NCBI GenBank assembly: GCA_963281155.1
Contig: CAUJLY010000001.1
Coordinates: 5,952,001-6,016,000, forward strand
Direction: 5' to 3'
DNA from: Rhabditophanes sp. KR3021
Taxonomy: Eukaryota; Nematoda; Chromadorea; Rhabditida; Alloionematidae
DNA length: 64,000 nucleotides
Within the stretch, counting starts at the first letter, position 1; every line of letters starts with the position of its first letter. The notes below the pieces were generated by a model. That model ran no database searches. It had not been told where the DNA came from and saw only the letters and a program-made list of their open reading frames with translations. This document shows, in pieces, positions 1-11,665 of this stretch. The translations under genes were made by a program, and so were the position numbers.

Positions 1-84
1 TCACATCAAAGCAGAATGGCGCCAGTAAGAAATCCTTATACGATCAAACCTTCCCCAGAAGTGTTTACCCCAATTATTGGATGA
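1..84 (+). CDS. C-terminal end of a gene cut by the window edge
   Basis: The first 84 bases read open in frame 1 (ending in TTTACCCCAATTATTGGATGA) and stop with TGA at 82-84. The 27 residues are rich in Pro, Arg and Ser, and the sequence turns sharply AT-rich right after the stop, as at the other gene ends here. The rest of the gene lies left of the window, so the product cannot be identified. It would converge on the NDC80 gene. The reading is short and could be chance. Confidence 0.4.
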   Translation, partial: SHQSRMAPVRNPYTIKPSPEVFTPIIG

Positions 85-502
85 TGTTAAATCAATTTAT
101 TTTACTTTTTTAATTGTATACATCTTCTTTTCTTTATCATTACTCTTTTATACATCAACAACAACACACCCTTTCTGTTATTCTTTTTTGCTCAAAAGAG
201 AAGGTTTTAATGTGCATTTTGTATTAGAAATGATCATTCGCTTCTATAAATAGGTGGCAAAGACCCTCATTTGTAAGTGCAATTTTACTAAAACCATTAT
301 TTATATATTCAGTAGTGTATTTTTTGCTAATTAATAATAATAAATTCTTACAAAACATTGCTTATCCAACTTATATTATTTAAGTTTTATTTATTCAAAT
401 CTTAATTAATTTTGCTCCAATAAGCAATTTTAAATACAAAGCGAAACATACTATTATTAAATTATAAATATATGTGTGATTAATTGTAGTTGTTTTATAT
501 GG
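85..502. other. AT-rich convergent 3' intergenic region
   Basis: This holds the presumed 3' untranslated regions of the truncated left gene and of NDC80 on the other strand. I see AT-rich runs and AATAAA-like words on both strands, but no coding signal or repeat. Confidence 0.5.
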
Positions 503-2296
503 TTAATTTTGTGATTCTCTAGAGAGGGAAGTTTTGATTTGAGAGAAGGTTGCTTCAATTTGTCCAAGCTTTTCTTTAAGCATTTGAAGATCCTTCTTAT
601 TTTTACAAACCATTTCTTTAGATGTTGTGAGATGTTCGAATCGACGCTTCTTGTTTTCACGTTCAGTAAGTTTGATTCTTTCCTCCATCATTAGTAATTC
701 TTCGGCCAGTTTAGAGTTCTTGCTCCGTTTCTGTTCTTGAATCATCACCTGGATTCTTTCAGCGGCAGCAGCATTATCATTATAAAACTTCTGCAATTGA
801 GCCTTGGTTTCATTGTGCTTAGCAGCAACATCGATTTGTTTTTCCTTTAGTACCTTCAATTCATTTTCTAGTTCATCTTCCAATGTTTGTCCATCACGCA
901 ACTCCTGTTCTTTGACCATTAACAAGTCATTGACCTTCACATTTCTCTCTTCAACGGCATTCTTAATTTGAGTAACACTACTAGAGGCAAAGATCTCAAA
1001 TGCGGCAAGTGAAACGGGGTTTTCAGCATTCAGCAGGACAAGATTAGTTTCGTCAAAAGGTACTTGCTTTAATCCCAAAGCTTCAACTATATTGTTTGTT
1101 TCCTCCAAAAAAACAGCAGCCTGAGTCTGGATGATTTCTCTATTATCCACTATCTCTTTCCTCAAAGCCCACTCTCTTTCGCCAAGCTCGGCATTCTCAC
1201 TTCTTTGATTTTCAGCTCTTGAAAGGTGTTGTCTTGTGGTGAGATGACACTGCTTTGCTTCACCAATAGTCATTTCTTGACTAGATACTTGGGTGCGGAT
1301 GTCGTTGAACTTCTTATCCATTTCCTCAAACTCTTCTTTATTTATTTTCAAGACAGTAGTCTTTCGCACAACACACTGCATCAGCTCTCCAATATGTTCC
1401 TCCAATTTCTTTTGGAATTTTTCAAGTTTCCCTTTATCATGTTGGCAAAGTTCAATTTTGTTACTTGTTTGGGCGAGCGAGTCGTCAATCTTTTCAATCT
1501 CCTTTAGCATTTGTGCTTTTTTATTTCTTGAGGCAATCAGATCATTCACCTTCCCGTCATTTTCTAACTTGGATTGCTGTGATTGTAGGTAGTCTTTGAG
1601 TGGTCCCTCAAAGTGTTGCTTCTCAACTTTGATAGCAGTTCTTTTTACTGTCCCGGCTTTAGCATTCTTGATTATGTTGGCAAGAAGCACAAATACATCC
1701 CCACTTTCCTTCGTATCCATTTCTTGAATGTCTGGCTTATTCATAACAATCTCGATGAACCAGGCGAAAGCTTGCATGATGAACCGGTTAGTAGTGGAAT
1801 TTCTGTGGAAATGGCGAGCCTCGATTGGACCAGTATAACCAAAGGCATTTAACCAGAAGATTGTGTCTTTGTGGAGGTCAGCAACTTCATAACACACATC
1901 AAAATGCCAAATAATGACTTTGAGATAGTCTAAAAAATTGCCAGCAGTACATAGATTGTATTGCTTTTTCTTGATGTCTTTGACCTCAAATTGGGTTTGA
2001 TGGTCAGAGAGGAAAAAAAGAATGACGTTCCAATTTGTCTCCGTGTTGTTTATTGAGGGAGCTCCTATCGACTTAGATCTGGCTTTATTTGCAGTTGATG
2101 GTAAGCTGACAATTGATCAAAAATTTACAATTCTTAAATTCGCATATTAAATTATTACTTACGATCTTGCCAAAGATGGCTTGCTGAGCAAGGATTGTCT
2201 TCCACTGATGGAAGATTGCCTGCCATGAATAGAACTATCAAACGGAAATTGTCTTTCCGAGAAGGTGTTATTGTTGCTGAGATTACCTTTAGACAT
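503..2296 (-). CDS. ndc80: NDC80/HEC1 kinetochore protein
   Basis: Outer-kinetochore subunit of the NDC80 complex, which binds spindle microtubules through an N-terminal calponin-homology domain and dimerises with NUF2 through a long coiled coil. Two exons, complement 2296-2163 and 2105-503, with a 57-nt GT-AG intron, give 578 residues. The first ~60 residues are a basic, Ser-rich tail with repeated GRQS units, as in NDC80 tails, and start at ATG 2294-2296. The CH region follows (NFLDYLKVIIWHFD, then WLNAFGYTGP, aligning with the human LGYPFALSKSSM stretch). From about residue 200 to the end it is coiled coil rich in Glu, Lys and Gln. It is about 60 residues shorter than the human protein. 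It lies 202 bp downstream of sel-1 on the same strand. The call rests on domain order and a few conserved blocks. Confidence 0.8.
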
Positions 2297-2498
2297 GACG
2301 ATACTAATGAAATGATTATTTGTGAAACATCGTGTCTATTTATATCTAAATATACATCAAAATTTGAATACAGCAATGGTGGCAATTCAAAACTTGAATA
2401 TAGCAAGGATGGAATGGGAGATTGTAAAATGATTTAAATGTGTGCAAACAAAATGCGTAAAAAACTTTTTATTAATAAAATACCCGACAAATTAAAAT

Positions 2499-5395
2499 TC
2501 AATTAAAATTAATATTCTCTGCATTATCAGCAGCACGTTGACGGTAATTGTGAAGAAAATCATTATTATAAAGACGATGTGCAATCTTAATTGCAACTAG
2601 TACTATAAATATGATACATATGTAATACAGAATATCGTTAACCAAAGTGGATCCATTTTGGGAGGAAGGATAATTAACATTAAATTGACTGAATATTGGA
2701 TCAATGTATTTTTCACAGAAAAGGATAAAATAAAGCTTGTACAATGCCAATGTCACTGGGAGGATGGCATCAGAATTCACTTCTAAGGCGGAATCGTAGT
2801 ATCTTTTTGCGAGGTGAAGATCTTTGGGCAAGCCAATACCATGTTCGTGCATATATCCCAAATTGAAACGAGCCCCAGAGTTCAAAAACTTTTCAGCAGC
2901 AATTTTATAGTGTGCCGCAGCATCCTTGAAGTTCTTTTCAGTTCCTTTCCCATAATATAAGTAGTCACCTAATTTAATTCTTGCGTCGGCATTATTTTGC
3001 TCCGCTGACCTTTTCCACATTTGCAAAATATTTTTGGGATCAAATAGCCCAGTTGCATTGGCTTCATAATTTTTATCCATAATAAAGGCTGCATTCGATT
3101 GGCCTTGGTCATAACCGGCATCTGCGTACAACAAATATTGTGTTATAGATTCAAGTATTTGCCCATTTTTATAGAAGTTGTAGGCAGTGTGGAAGTTGCT
3201 GCCCCATTTGCCACGTTCAACTACTACTTTCATAAGATCAACTGCAGTTTCGCACTTTCGGCCAACTCCAAGTCCGTGTGTATACATTTGAGCCATCCAG
3301 TAGAAAGCTTGGATACTTCCACTAGTTCCTGCTTGTTGAAAATGCTTAGTAGCAACGGCAAAATCTCGTGTAATACCTGCAAAGTAAGACTTATTAACGA
3401 CTGCTAAAAAAATTGAGAATAATTTCTTCACTGGCATTTATCCCAACAAACTTTAATCATTCTTTGCTTATTTCGATCATATGAGGGTATGAAGAAGAAT
3501 CAAATATACTACACTCAAACTATGGTCTAAGACTATATAAACCAAAACTACGGCTAAATTTTCATTATTAAATTGGCCTAATTTAATGTAAGTGATCGCA
3601 AGTTTTTCAGCTGCCTTTGGTGAAAAGAAGATTAAGATGCTTAATAAATTTCTTAGTATAAATATTTTTCTTTTAAAATCTAGAGTTACCTAATCCTTTC
3701 AAGTTCATATATCCAAGGTACATTTGTGCTTCCGGATGGCTGCTTTGTTCGACGGCAATAGCAAATAATTTCAATGCTTTTTTATAATCAACATTGACAC
3801 CTCTCCCGAATAAATACATATATCCAAGCGACGTATAAGCATAAACATTTCCTTGACCTGCTGCCTTTTTAAAGTAATTGAAAGCGGTTAAGTTATTTTG
3901 TGGCGTTACCCTAGTTCCTTCCAAGTACATTCGTCCTAGATAGGCAACCGAGTTAAAATTATTGTCCTGAGCACCTCTCCTTAAATATTCAAGTGCTTTA
4001 TCCAAGTTATGATCGATACCCTTTGATCCTGTCAAATAAACCATGCCAAGAGTGTGCATTGCGGAGTGATCTCCTTTATCAGCCATCAAAGTGTAGTATT
4101 CAAGTAAATTTCTATCAAAGATTGTTGTTCCTGCTGCACTGGAGAGAGAATCTTCTTCATCCATCAACTTGATTCTATTGACTGCTGTTCCTCCAACCAT
4201 ACTTAATTTGGACATAACCTGAATTCAATTAGAAATTAAGTATTGGAGCAAAAGAGATTTAGAAGCTTTTAACTTTAAAGCTATGCATTCTTCAACGGCG
4301 TAATTAATTAGAAGTATTGCTTAACGATAATTAGGATATTTTTGAAGAGATATTAGAAAACAAAAGATTATTCTTTATGAATAAGCTACAAGTCAAAGGA
4401 AATGGCAGAACAAATTGACGCCCTACGATCTCAAATCATCAACTAGTATTCCGGTAAGCCCTCATTTGATGAAGTCTGTCACTATTTTCCGAAATAAACA
4501 TTCATGTCGCAGATCTTATTCTATAAAATCCTTTGAGATGAATAATATTTCACTGCTTGACTTTTTTTAAAAAGTCTAACTTTAAATAGTTTTTGCTCTA
4601 ATTACCTTGCGAGCTACTTTTGAATAGAAATATAAAGCTTGATCACACTTTTCTAGAACATTAATGCCCGAAGCATAGCGATAGGCCATTGCCATCTCCC
4701 CGATAGTATTGCCATTTAATGCTGCAAACGAATAGTACGTGACGGCTTTCCTGGGATCTTTAGGCACTCCGATTCCATTACTATACAAAAAACCAAGCAT
4801 CATATGTGCATCGGCAGAACCATGAGAAGCTAGCTCGTTTAGGTACTCCATGTTAATTTTCTTTTGTCCAAAATGACCGAAGATGTCTCCATAAACGATA
4901 ATTTTCATTGCTTCCGTGTGTTTCAATGATGCTGCTCTATTCAGCAAGTCATAAGCAGTAATCTTGGCCTGAAGAGGTACTGTTTCCCGAGCAGTCAACT
5001 TATCAATTGCTTCTTTAAACAAAGACTCTCCTAATTGCAGATCTTCAGCTGAAACTGATGGAATTGTGATATTTTCAATTGTTAACTCTTCATACAAAGA
5101 GTGACTTTTGGTCAGTGGTTGGATTTCAATATTTTCATCTACCCCTGCCCCAATATTATTTACATCATCTGCCGAAATGTCAGAAATAGCTAAAAAAAGA
5201 TGTAATTAAATTAGATATGCATGACTTACACAGTGTTTGCTTTTTATTTTTAAGTTTATTTACAACTTTTTCACTAGTAAGAATAATGGTCGATTTTTCA
5301 GTAGGCATTAGTTCTTCCTCTTCTTCTGGATCATCACATCTTATGAAGGTAAGACTACACACTAACAGAATGAATAATATACTTTTGATCTTCAT
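2499..5395 (-). CDS. sel-1: SEL1L/SEL-1 ERAD adaptor with Sel1 repeats
   Basis: Endoplasmic-reticulum membrane adaptor of the HRD1 ubiquitin-ligase complex, which delivers misfolded proteins for degradation. Four exons, complement 5395-5230, 5189-4606, 4218-3690 and 3403-2499, join in frame to 727 residues. It begins with a signal peptide (MKIKSILFILLVCSLTFIRC) and an acidic stretch. Many Sel1-like repeats of about 36 residues follow, with the usual pattern of A-x-x-x-L-G-x-x-Y-x-x-G-x-G-V (for example LGFLYSNGIGVPKDPRKA). Near the C-terminus are the HEHGIGLPKDLHLAKRYYD-type last repeat, one membrane span (DILYYICIIFIVLVAIKI) and a short basic tail. Signal peptide, repeats, one C-terminal span and length all match SEL1L. 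Introns of 286 and 387 nt are long for this window. It lies 322 bp downstream of SmD2 and 202 bp upstream of NDC80. Confidence 0.93.
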
Positions 5396-5717
5396 TTTTA
5401 TTTAAAAGACCAATAAAGTTTGATGATGGGCACAAGTATCTAATTAGGCAGACGTGTCTCTGTATAGTAACGATTCTCCAAACATACTCTCTAGAAGACG
5501 ATGATTGCATTATTATAAGGATATTATTATTGATAGTATGAGCGAACATGAAGAGTATGATAATAATGGGAAAAAATAAATACAAACACAATATTAATTA
5601 ATACTTAAATGAAAATTAAATATTTATTAAATTATTCAACGTATCAAAAGGTATACAAAAAGAAAAGTGTCAACATTTGTATTTATATGTTAAACTTGAG
5701 TGAAAAAGGAAGGCAAA
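5396..5717. other. Spacer between SmD2 and sel-1
   Basis: A 322-bp AT-rich spacer between two minus-strand genes. It would hold the SmD2 3' end and the sel-1 5' leader or trans-splice site. I see no ORF that looks real. Confidence 0.4.
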
Positions 5718-6077
5718 TTAGACATCAGCAAATGGATTTTTTAAAACTAATATGACTGAATCTCCACGAAGAAACATTTTTGAGATGAAGCGGTCCTTGG
5801 AAACGGCGTTCGCCTTTTTCTTTCCTTTGCTTGTCTTAGGTACTTCAGTCCACATTTCTTTGACATCTTCTAAAACCATATTGAAATGTCTGTCGAAGGC
5901 CTTAACACGCCCAAGGAGTTTCTTATTGTTACGGCAATTAATCAAAACCTGCGTGTTGTTTTTGACAGATGAGGTGAGAATGGAGAGTGGCCCGATCCGG
6001 AATTCTTCCTCTTCAATTTCATTAAGCTCCTCTTGGCTCATGTTGCATTTTTTAGCATCTGCAGCAGTTGCGGCCAT
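5718..6077 (-). CDS. snrpd2: Small nuclear ribonucleoprotein Sm D2
   Basis: Core Sm-ring protein of the U1, U2, U4 and U5 spliceosomal snRNPs. A single exon encodes 119 residues, close to the human length of 118. Sm1 is the near-identical stretch [20 protein letters not shown]. Sm2 is the stretch ending [16 protein letters not shown]. The D2-specific KEMWTEVP and the Lys-rich linker between the Sm motifs are present. The N-terminus ([19 protein letters not shown]) matches the family, so the start is secure within a few codons. It is the first of three collinear minus-strand genes. Confidence 0.98.
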   Translation of the reverse strand: MAATAADAKKCNMSQEELNEIEEEEFRIGPLSILTSSVKNNTQVLINCRNNKKLLGRVKAFDRHFNMVLEDVKEMWTEVPKTSKGKKKANAVSKDRFISKMFLRGDSVILVLKNPFADV

Positions 6078-7310
6078 TTTGATGATTATCGGAACTAAAA
6101 GTAAAATAAGACGTTAAATATTGAATTAGATAAGAACAAACTGAGTATACATAAACCGTATTATGGCCAACAGTGTTATTGTTTGATTAAAACGCAACAT
6201 TAGGATGAAAAATCAAATAAACAAACGAAAAAGATGCTTTCGACAAGTTTCAATATTGTTCAAAAGTTAGTTGACAAGTCTCCAAACTACGATCTCTCAA
6301 ACAGATATATTTAAAACGCGGAGAGATGCGATAACGTAATGGGTACATATTAGGAAATATAATTATTTTTAATGGCATTTGAAAAGTCGACGTTGTCTAA
6401 TATGATTTGTAACGATAAATGATATCATATTTTTATCAAATAAATATTTTAGCATATTAGAGTTAAAGTAACATTTGGTTTATCTGTATGAAGCAGCTTT
6501 TAAATACACCCTCTCAGACTATTGAAGCTGCATTCTTTTTTACGGGCATTATACAAGTGAATATTAAAAGTTCATATTAAACAAATAAATGGCAATACTA
6601 GAGTCAAGTTAAAAAACTTTTATGATTATAATATTTTAAATAAATTTTATTAACGACAATTAGTTATTTTATTTCATTTAAGAATGGGTACGTATTCACA
6701 TTTAATTGTTGTAAACTTGTACAAGGAGTTTAATGACTTTCTTATCTCAATTCCTGAATGTACACTTTATAGTACACTTCTACTATATGTTAACTGTGCA
6801 AATTGAAATAAAATTAATATTACCAAAACACCTCGTTTCTATATATAGTTAGGATTATTTATGTACATGGCACTCGGTTAAATTTGTGGCATTTTGGTTA
6901 TTTAGTATGTTTGAGCTTAATTTTTAGATATTTCTTTTAGTTTGAGATTAATTTTTGGTTGTATATTTTGAACAGGTGGCAGCATTATACAAACTAATCC
7001 CACATTTAGCTTTTATTCTTTACTTCTGATAAGTATGCCATAAAGGATAACTAGTTGTTGCGCAATTTTTGATATAGCTTCTTCTCTGACATTACCTTCA
7101 TTTATAGAGGCATATTTAGATAAATATGCGTAGATATACCTAGTGGTGTTGCCAGGGAAAAATGAAGTCATTTGACTGTTTTAGGTGAAATACAACGCTC
7201 TACTCGTTTAATTATTCCTAATTATTATTTAATAATCTAACTTTCCTTTATTATTTATCCATTTTTTCATTTGTAATTATTTTCCCATTACTAGTAATTT
7301 TAAAAGAGCA
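6078..7310. other. Intergenic region between divergent SmD2 and G-alpha
   Basis: AT-rich, 1.2 kb. It must hold the promoters of the divergent SmD2 (minus) and G-alpha (plus) genes. I see no coding exon and no clear repeat. Confidence 0.5.
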
Positions 7311-8777
7311 ATGCTCTTGCTAAAGAAAATATTTCACTGCTCAAGCCAAGAAGAATTGATGCAAGAGGAGATTAGTAAAAGTATTGATAAAACCCTAAAT
7401 GAAACGGATCCGAAAATGGTTCGTAGATTGCTACTTCTTGGAAAGTTTAAACAAGTTTTTATATAACCCTAATTTTAATTTTTAGGTCCAGGAGAATCAG
7501 GTAATTTGGTTGTTGTGTAAAGTGTGCTAATTAAACCACATTTCTCAAAAGTATTTGAGCAATAATTGAGATTTGTTGAGTTATTATTTTAGTGATGACA
7601 GCATTTTGTTTGTGTAATTATTGAAATTAGTTTGAGTTATTATGAGTAATGAGTGTATTACATTTACGTAATTTTAAAATTTACTTTCTAAGGCAAAAGC
7701 ACCTGCTTGAAGCAAATGCAAATTCTTCACAACAATGGATATCAAGATGAGAAAGAAAGAATAAGTAAAAAATGTGTTGTTTACAGCAATTTGGTTAAAT
7801 CTATGGTAACTTTACTGACAAATATGCCATCTTATGTTCCAAACCACGGTGTCAAAGACATTGATGCCTTGCAAGAGAGATTAGATGTTTTTCTAGAAGC
7901 CGAATTCGACTGTAAAGACTTCCCCCCTCAAGTTGCCAGTATTGTTAAAACGTTATGGGCTAATCCTTCCATCAAAAAGACATATCTTCAAAGAAATAAC
8001 TTTCAATTAATTGATTCTGCAGAATATTTTTTTGACAACCTAGATCGTATTGTTGCCGAAGATTACATTCCAACGATTGACGATGTTGTTAGGACTCGTA
8101 TTCCTACAACTGGAGTTGTCCAAGTAAATTTTCGACTCAAAAATATTGACTTCAAAATCTATGACGTAGGCGGTCAGCGTTCTGAAAGGAAAAAATGGAT
8201 TCATTGCTTTGACAATGTTCATGGATTGTTGTTTATTGCTGCTGTTAGCGAGTATAATCAAGTTTTGAGAGAAGATTCTAAAACCGTAAGTAAAAATAAA
8301 TTACTTCATTTAACGTTTGGATATTTTTTATCTTAATTAATCGTATTACTTATTTTAGAACCGTCTGCATGAAGCTATGGAGTTGTTTGATAATGTGTCT
8401 AACAGTTTTTACTTTGTAGCCACCTCTATTATTATATTTTTAAACAAAAAAGACATCTTTGAAGAAAAAATCAAAACTTATCCCATCAAGGAAAGCTTTC
8501 CTTCATATGATGGTAATTCTAATGCATTTAATACTTCTAATTATCTCATTTAGGTGCAAACGATTATTCCTCCAGTATTAAATATATTGGTAAACGATTT
8601 CGTAAACAATACAGAGGAAACCGTCAAGTTTATATGCATCTGACCTGTGCTACTGATACTAATCAAGTAAAACATATTCTCAACAGTGTAATTGATGTAG
8701 GTTTTTTAAAAGTTTTTATTTAGACTCATTTTTAGACTATTTTGCAAAGCAATTTAAAGCAAAGTGGAATGCTGTAA
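7311..8777 (+). CDS. Heterotrimeric G-protein alpha subunit
   Basis: GTPase that carries signals from seven-transmembrane receptors. Six exons, 7311-7440, 7486-7500, 7693-8285, 8359-8512, 8554-8696 and 8736-8777, give 358 residues, a normal length. All nucleotide-binding motifs are present: the P-loop GPGESGKST (built across a 15-nt exon), switch I with RTRIPTTG, switch II DVGGQRSERKKW, FLNKKD and TCATDT. The C-terminus ends SGML and has no Cys at -4, so it should not be a pertussis-toxin substrate. The N-terminus starts MLLLKK, so there is no Gly2 for myristoylation; a further 5' exon is possible. Intron 1 appears to begin GA rather than GT. It is probably one of the nematode-expanded chemosensory alphas, but I cannot assign an orthologue. 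Confidence 0.93.
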
Positions 8778-10842
8778 AAAATTATATTTCTAAATGTAAT
8801 AACATGCTAATGCACTTCAACACATTTAATTTAAATAAATATTCTTAGTGAATTCGATTACTCTTTCATTTTTATAAATGATAAAAACTTTATAGCTTCC
8901 ATAAGCTTGGATAATCAAGATTCATTTTTTAAGCGTGCCAACAAATTTCTTGTTATTAAAGTCAAAGTATTTTTCAATTTGCTTATAATCTAAGGTGCTA
9001 TGTATTAAATTCCATTGTGAAAATATAGGCCTAAACTTTCCTCAATTAGCAAAGTTAATCTATTTAAGAAAGGTTAGCGGGTACGATTTTCCCCTATTAG
9101 TCCTTTTTAAGTCAACAAAGTTGAAGAAAATAAATACAATTTTGGATATGCACTAATATTTCATAACTTAAAATAGAACGTATTCTTTTAATTATCCATA
9201 AACAGCTATAATGCACTAACTTAAAAAAGGCATTTGTAGATGAAAAATAAATATCCGTTATCAAATAAATGAGTGTTTCTATGCGTCAGCTGTGTGTTAT
9301 TATGGCATTGCTTATTAATTATTACATACAATTATTCGAAGTTTGTTCTAACCAGGAAGTAATATTTAATATGACTGTTTCTTAAGAAACATAAAAAAGA
9401 AACAAAAGAACAGATTGTATTGTTTGCTGAAGGTGAAATAATAATAATTTCATATTGTTTTTAGTTATTTTTCGTTATTATAAACAGTCACTTCCGATTG
9501 TCAGAGAAATTATATGCTGATACTTGTTAATGATTCAACTTTATGACTCAAAGTTTACATAAACTTTAATTTCTCAATAATTATCTTAGACAAATTTTGA
9601 CACAAAAGTCCATAACATTTAGGGGGTGATTAAAAATGGAACTACTAAATTAAGGGCTTTATCATTTTTGTTTGTCATCACTTTTGATATTTTCATAAAT
9701 GATATAATCTTATTAATGACTGAAACAAGGCAAAGGTTATGATCTAAGATACTTTTATGCAAAAGACACATTTGATAGCTCAACCTTGTGATTGGATTTT
9801 TATCGTCTTTTACGGAATTGTTCTGGATTATTCTGATTATTATTGTTAAAAAATGATGTTATAAAATTAAATACGAATAATAAAAATTGTAATGAAACAA
9901 TTTTTTAGATTTAAATAATTTCTTAACAATGACCTGGACATATTTAATAAGAACTTTTATGTAGAAAAGATTAAGCATTACACTTTTTCACGTTTTTAGT
10001 AAACAACATTCTGTTTGTCAGCAATTTTTTTATTACTACAATTTGGTCAATTGTTCGTTGAACATTAAGTCTCACCATCCTACAATATTATCTATATTAC
10101 TAATATTATAATATTTCAATATTTTACATGTGCATGCATATAAATATTGTGGTAATATAGTTGTAATATAATTGTTAGGGATTATGGAAGTAGTCATTTT
10201 AATTATGTTTATAAAAATCATATTCTTATTAAAAAAGTAAGATGATAGTATGTGTTCATTTTATTGGAAATGTCAATTCTTGGAACAATTAAAAATTGGT
10301 CCAGATAAACCCAGATGCTTGTGTGTTTCTTATCGCAACGTACTGAAGCCTTTTCGTATATAATAATAATGGGAAATTGATACAAGAAAGCAATTTGCGA
10401 AAATTTGCGAAAAAAGACAATTCAAGATATACTACATACAATTTAACAATCGTTCTTATTCTTATCTCTGGAAGTATTTGTTTCTTCGTCAGCCAAACAA
10501 TAATGGTTATTTAGTGTATAATTTTTTTATCCCTAGTATTATGAAACAAACACAGATAGAAAGTAATGTTTCGTTGAAAAAAAGATGTCTTCTCGTTAGA
10601 TGTATAAAAATGGTTAAAAAGGCGTTTTATTTAATACGAATTCTAGTATAATACTAGCAAAATGTTCTTTTGAGAATTGATAAGACGTAACAATGGTTAT
10701 CATTTTAGGGTCATCTTGTGCCAGGAACTTTAATTGATAAGTAACAGTCATGTATAGAATATATATTGATGATTAAAATAATGGAGAGTATATAAGAAAT
10801 TAAAGTTATTTTTGAAATTGATATCAACTTTGTTAGCTAAGG
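8778..10842. other. Large AT-rich intergenic region
   Basis: About 2 kb without a supported gene. It holds the G-alpha 3' end (AATAAA at about 8836) and the upstream region of the bZIP gene. I see poly-A/T tracts and no convincing exon. Confidence 0.5.
10789..10796 (+). promoter_or_regulatory. TATA box of the bZIP gene
   Basis: TATATAAG lies 47 bp upstream of the bZIP start codon and is a good match to a core-promoter TATA box. It suggests a short 5' leader and supports the chosen start. Confidence 0.5.
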
Positions 10843-11449
10843 ATGAGTCGTGGAAGTGTAATTGTTGGGAAGCAACCAGTTGTTGATTTCTCTAATAATG
10901 TCTATAATAATGCCTACCTAAATAGAGCCCTATCCTCAACTGCTTCTAGTGAAGGTGACTCGAGTGAAAATATGGATATTTACATGAAAAGTTTTGATGA
11001 CAGCATCAATGATCCACAGTCCAAAAAACGAGGAAGGCCTAGGAAGAATGACGAAGAAGAACAGGAAATTGTCGAACAAGTGCTTAGGAAAAGAAAGTAT
11101 GCTAGAAATTACAGAGAATCGGTAAGTTCTATGTCATTTATCCAATAATAATTTTGATTTCCTTTAGCAAAGACAAAGATTAGTTCAATTTGAACAACTA
11201 AAAAATGAATGTAGCAAACTCAAGAAGGAGATGGAAATGCTAAAAAAGAAACTCAATAAATATGAAGAAAACGATATGTTATCTAAACTAAGCATAGCAA
11301 ATAATAATAATATAGACTTACAAAATACCCTACTTTTAAAGTCGCTTGACTTCCCAAATTTAATCAAAGCTGTTCAGCAACAAAACTTTATCAATCAAAT
11401 CAACAGTTATTTACCTCCTAATTCAAACTCACTACAGTCATTTAAATAG
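10843..11449 (+). CDS. bZIP transcription factor with an AT-hook
   Basis: Nuclear DNA-binding protein. Two exons, 10843-11121 and 11168-11449, give 186 residues. Near residue 65 is an AT-hook core (KKRGRPRKN). A basic region follows across the splice junction (LRKRKYARNYRES then QRQRLVQFEQL), and then a leucine zipper with heptad Leu and Lys/Glu positions. The basic region lacks the standard N-x-x-A-A-x-x-C-R motif: it has Y-A-R-N-Y-R, closer to the Maf type (R-G-Y-A-Q-S-C-R). I therefore call it Maf-like only tentatively. The last 60 residues are rich in Asn, Gln and Leu. The gene has a TATA box and converges on the FERRY3 gene. Confidence 0.8.
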
Positions 11450-11576
11450 ACTTTTAATCATCAAATATATCAATTGGAAGAATCTATTTAATAAATATTT
11501 TTTGTTAAATTAAATATTTATTTTTAATCAAGTGCAAGTAAATATTTTTATTGTATAATTAATTTTGCATTGTTTC

Positions 11577-11656
11577 AGTACATAAAATATTTATTTTTTA
11601 AATTCAGTACATAAATATTTATTTTTAAATTCAGTACATATATTTATTTTGTAATG
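11577..11656. repeat. Tandem repeat, about 27-29 bp unit, three copies
   Basis: Three head-to-tail copies beginning CAGTACATA and continuing as AATATTTATTTTTTAAATT-like sequence lie in the short gap between the convergent bZIP and FERRY3 genes. The third copy is partial. The units differ by small deletions, as in a slippage-prone minisatellite. Confidence 0.7.
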
Positions 11657-11665
11657 TTAAATAAA

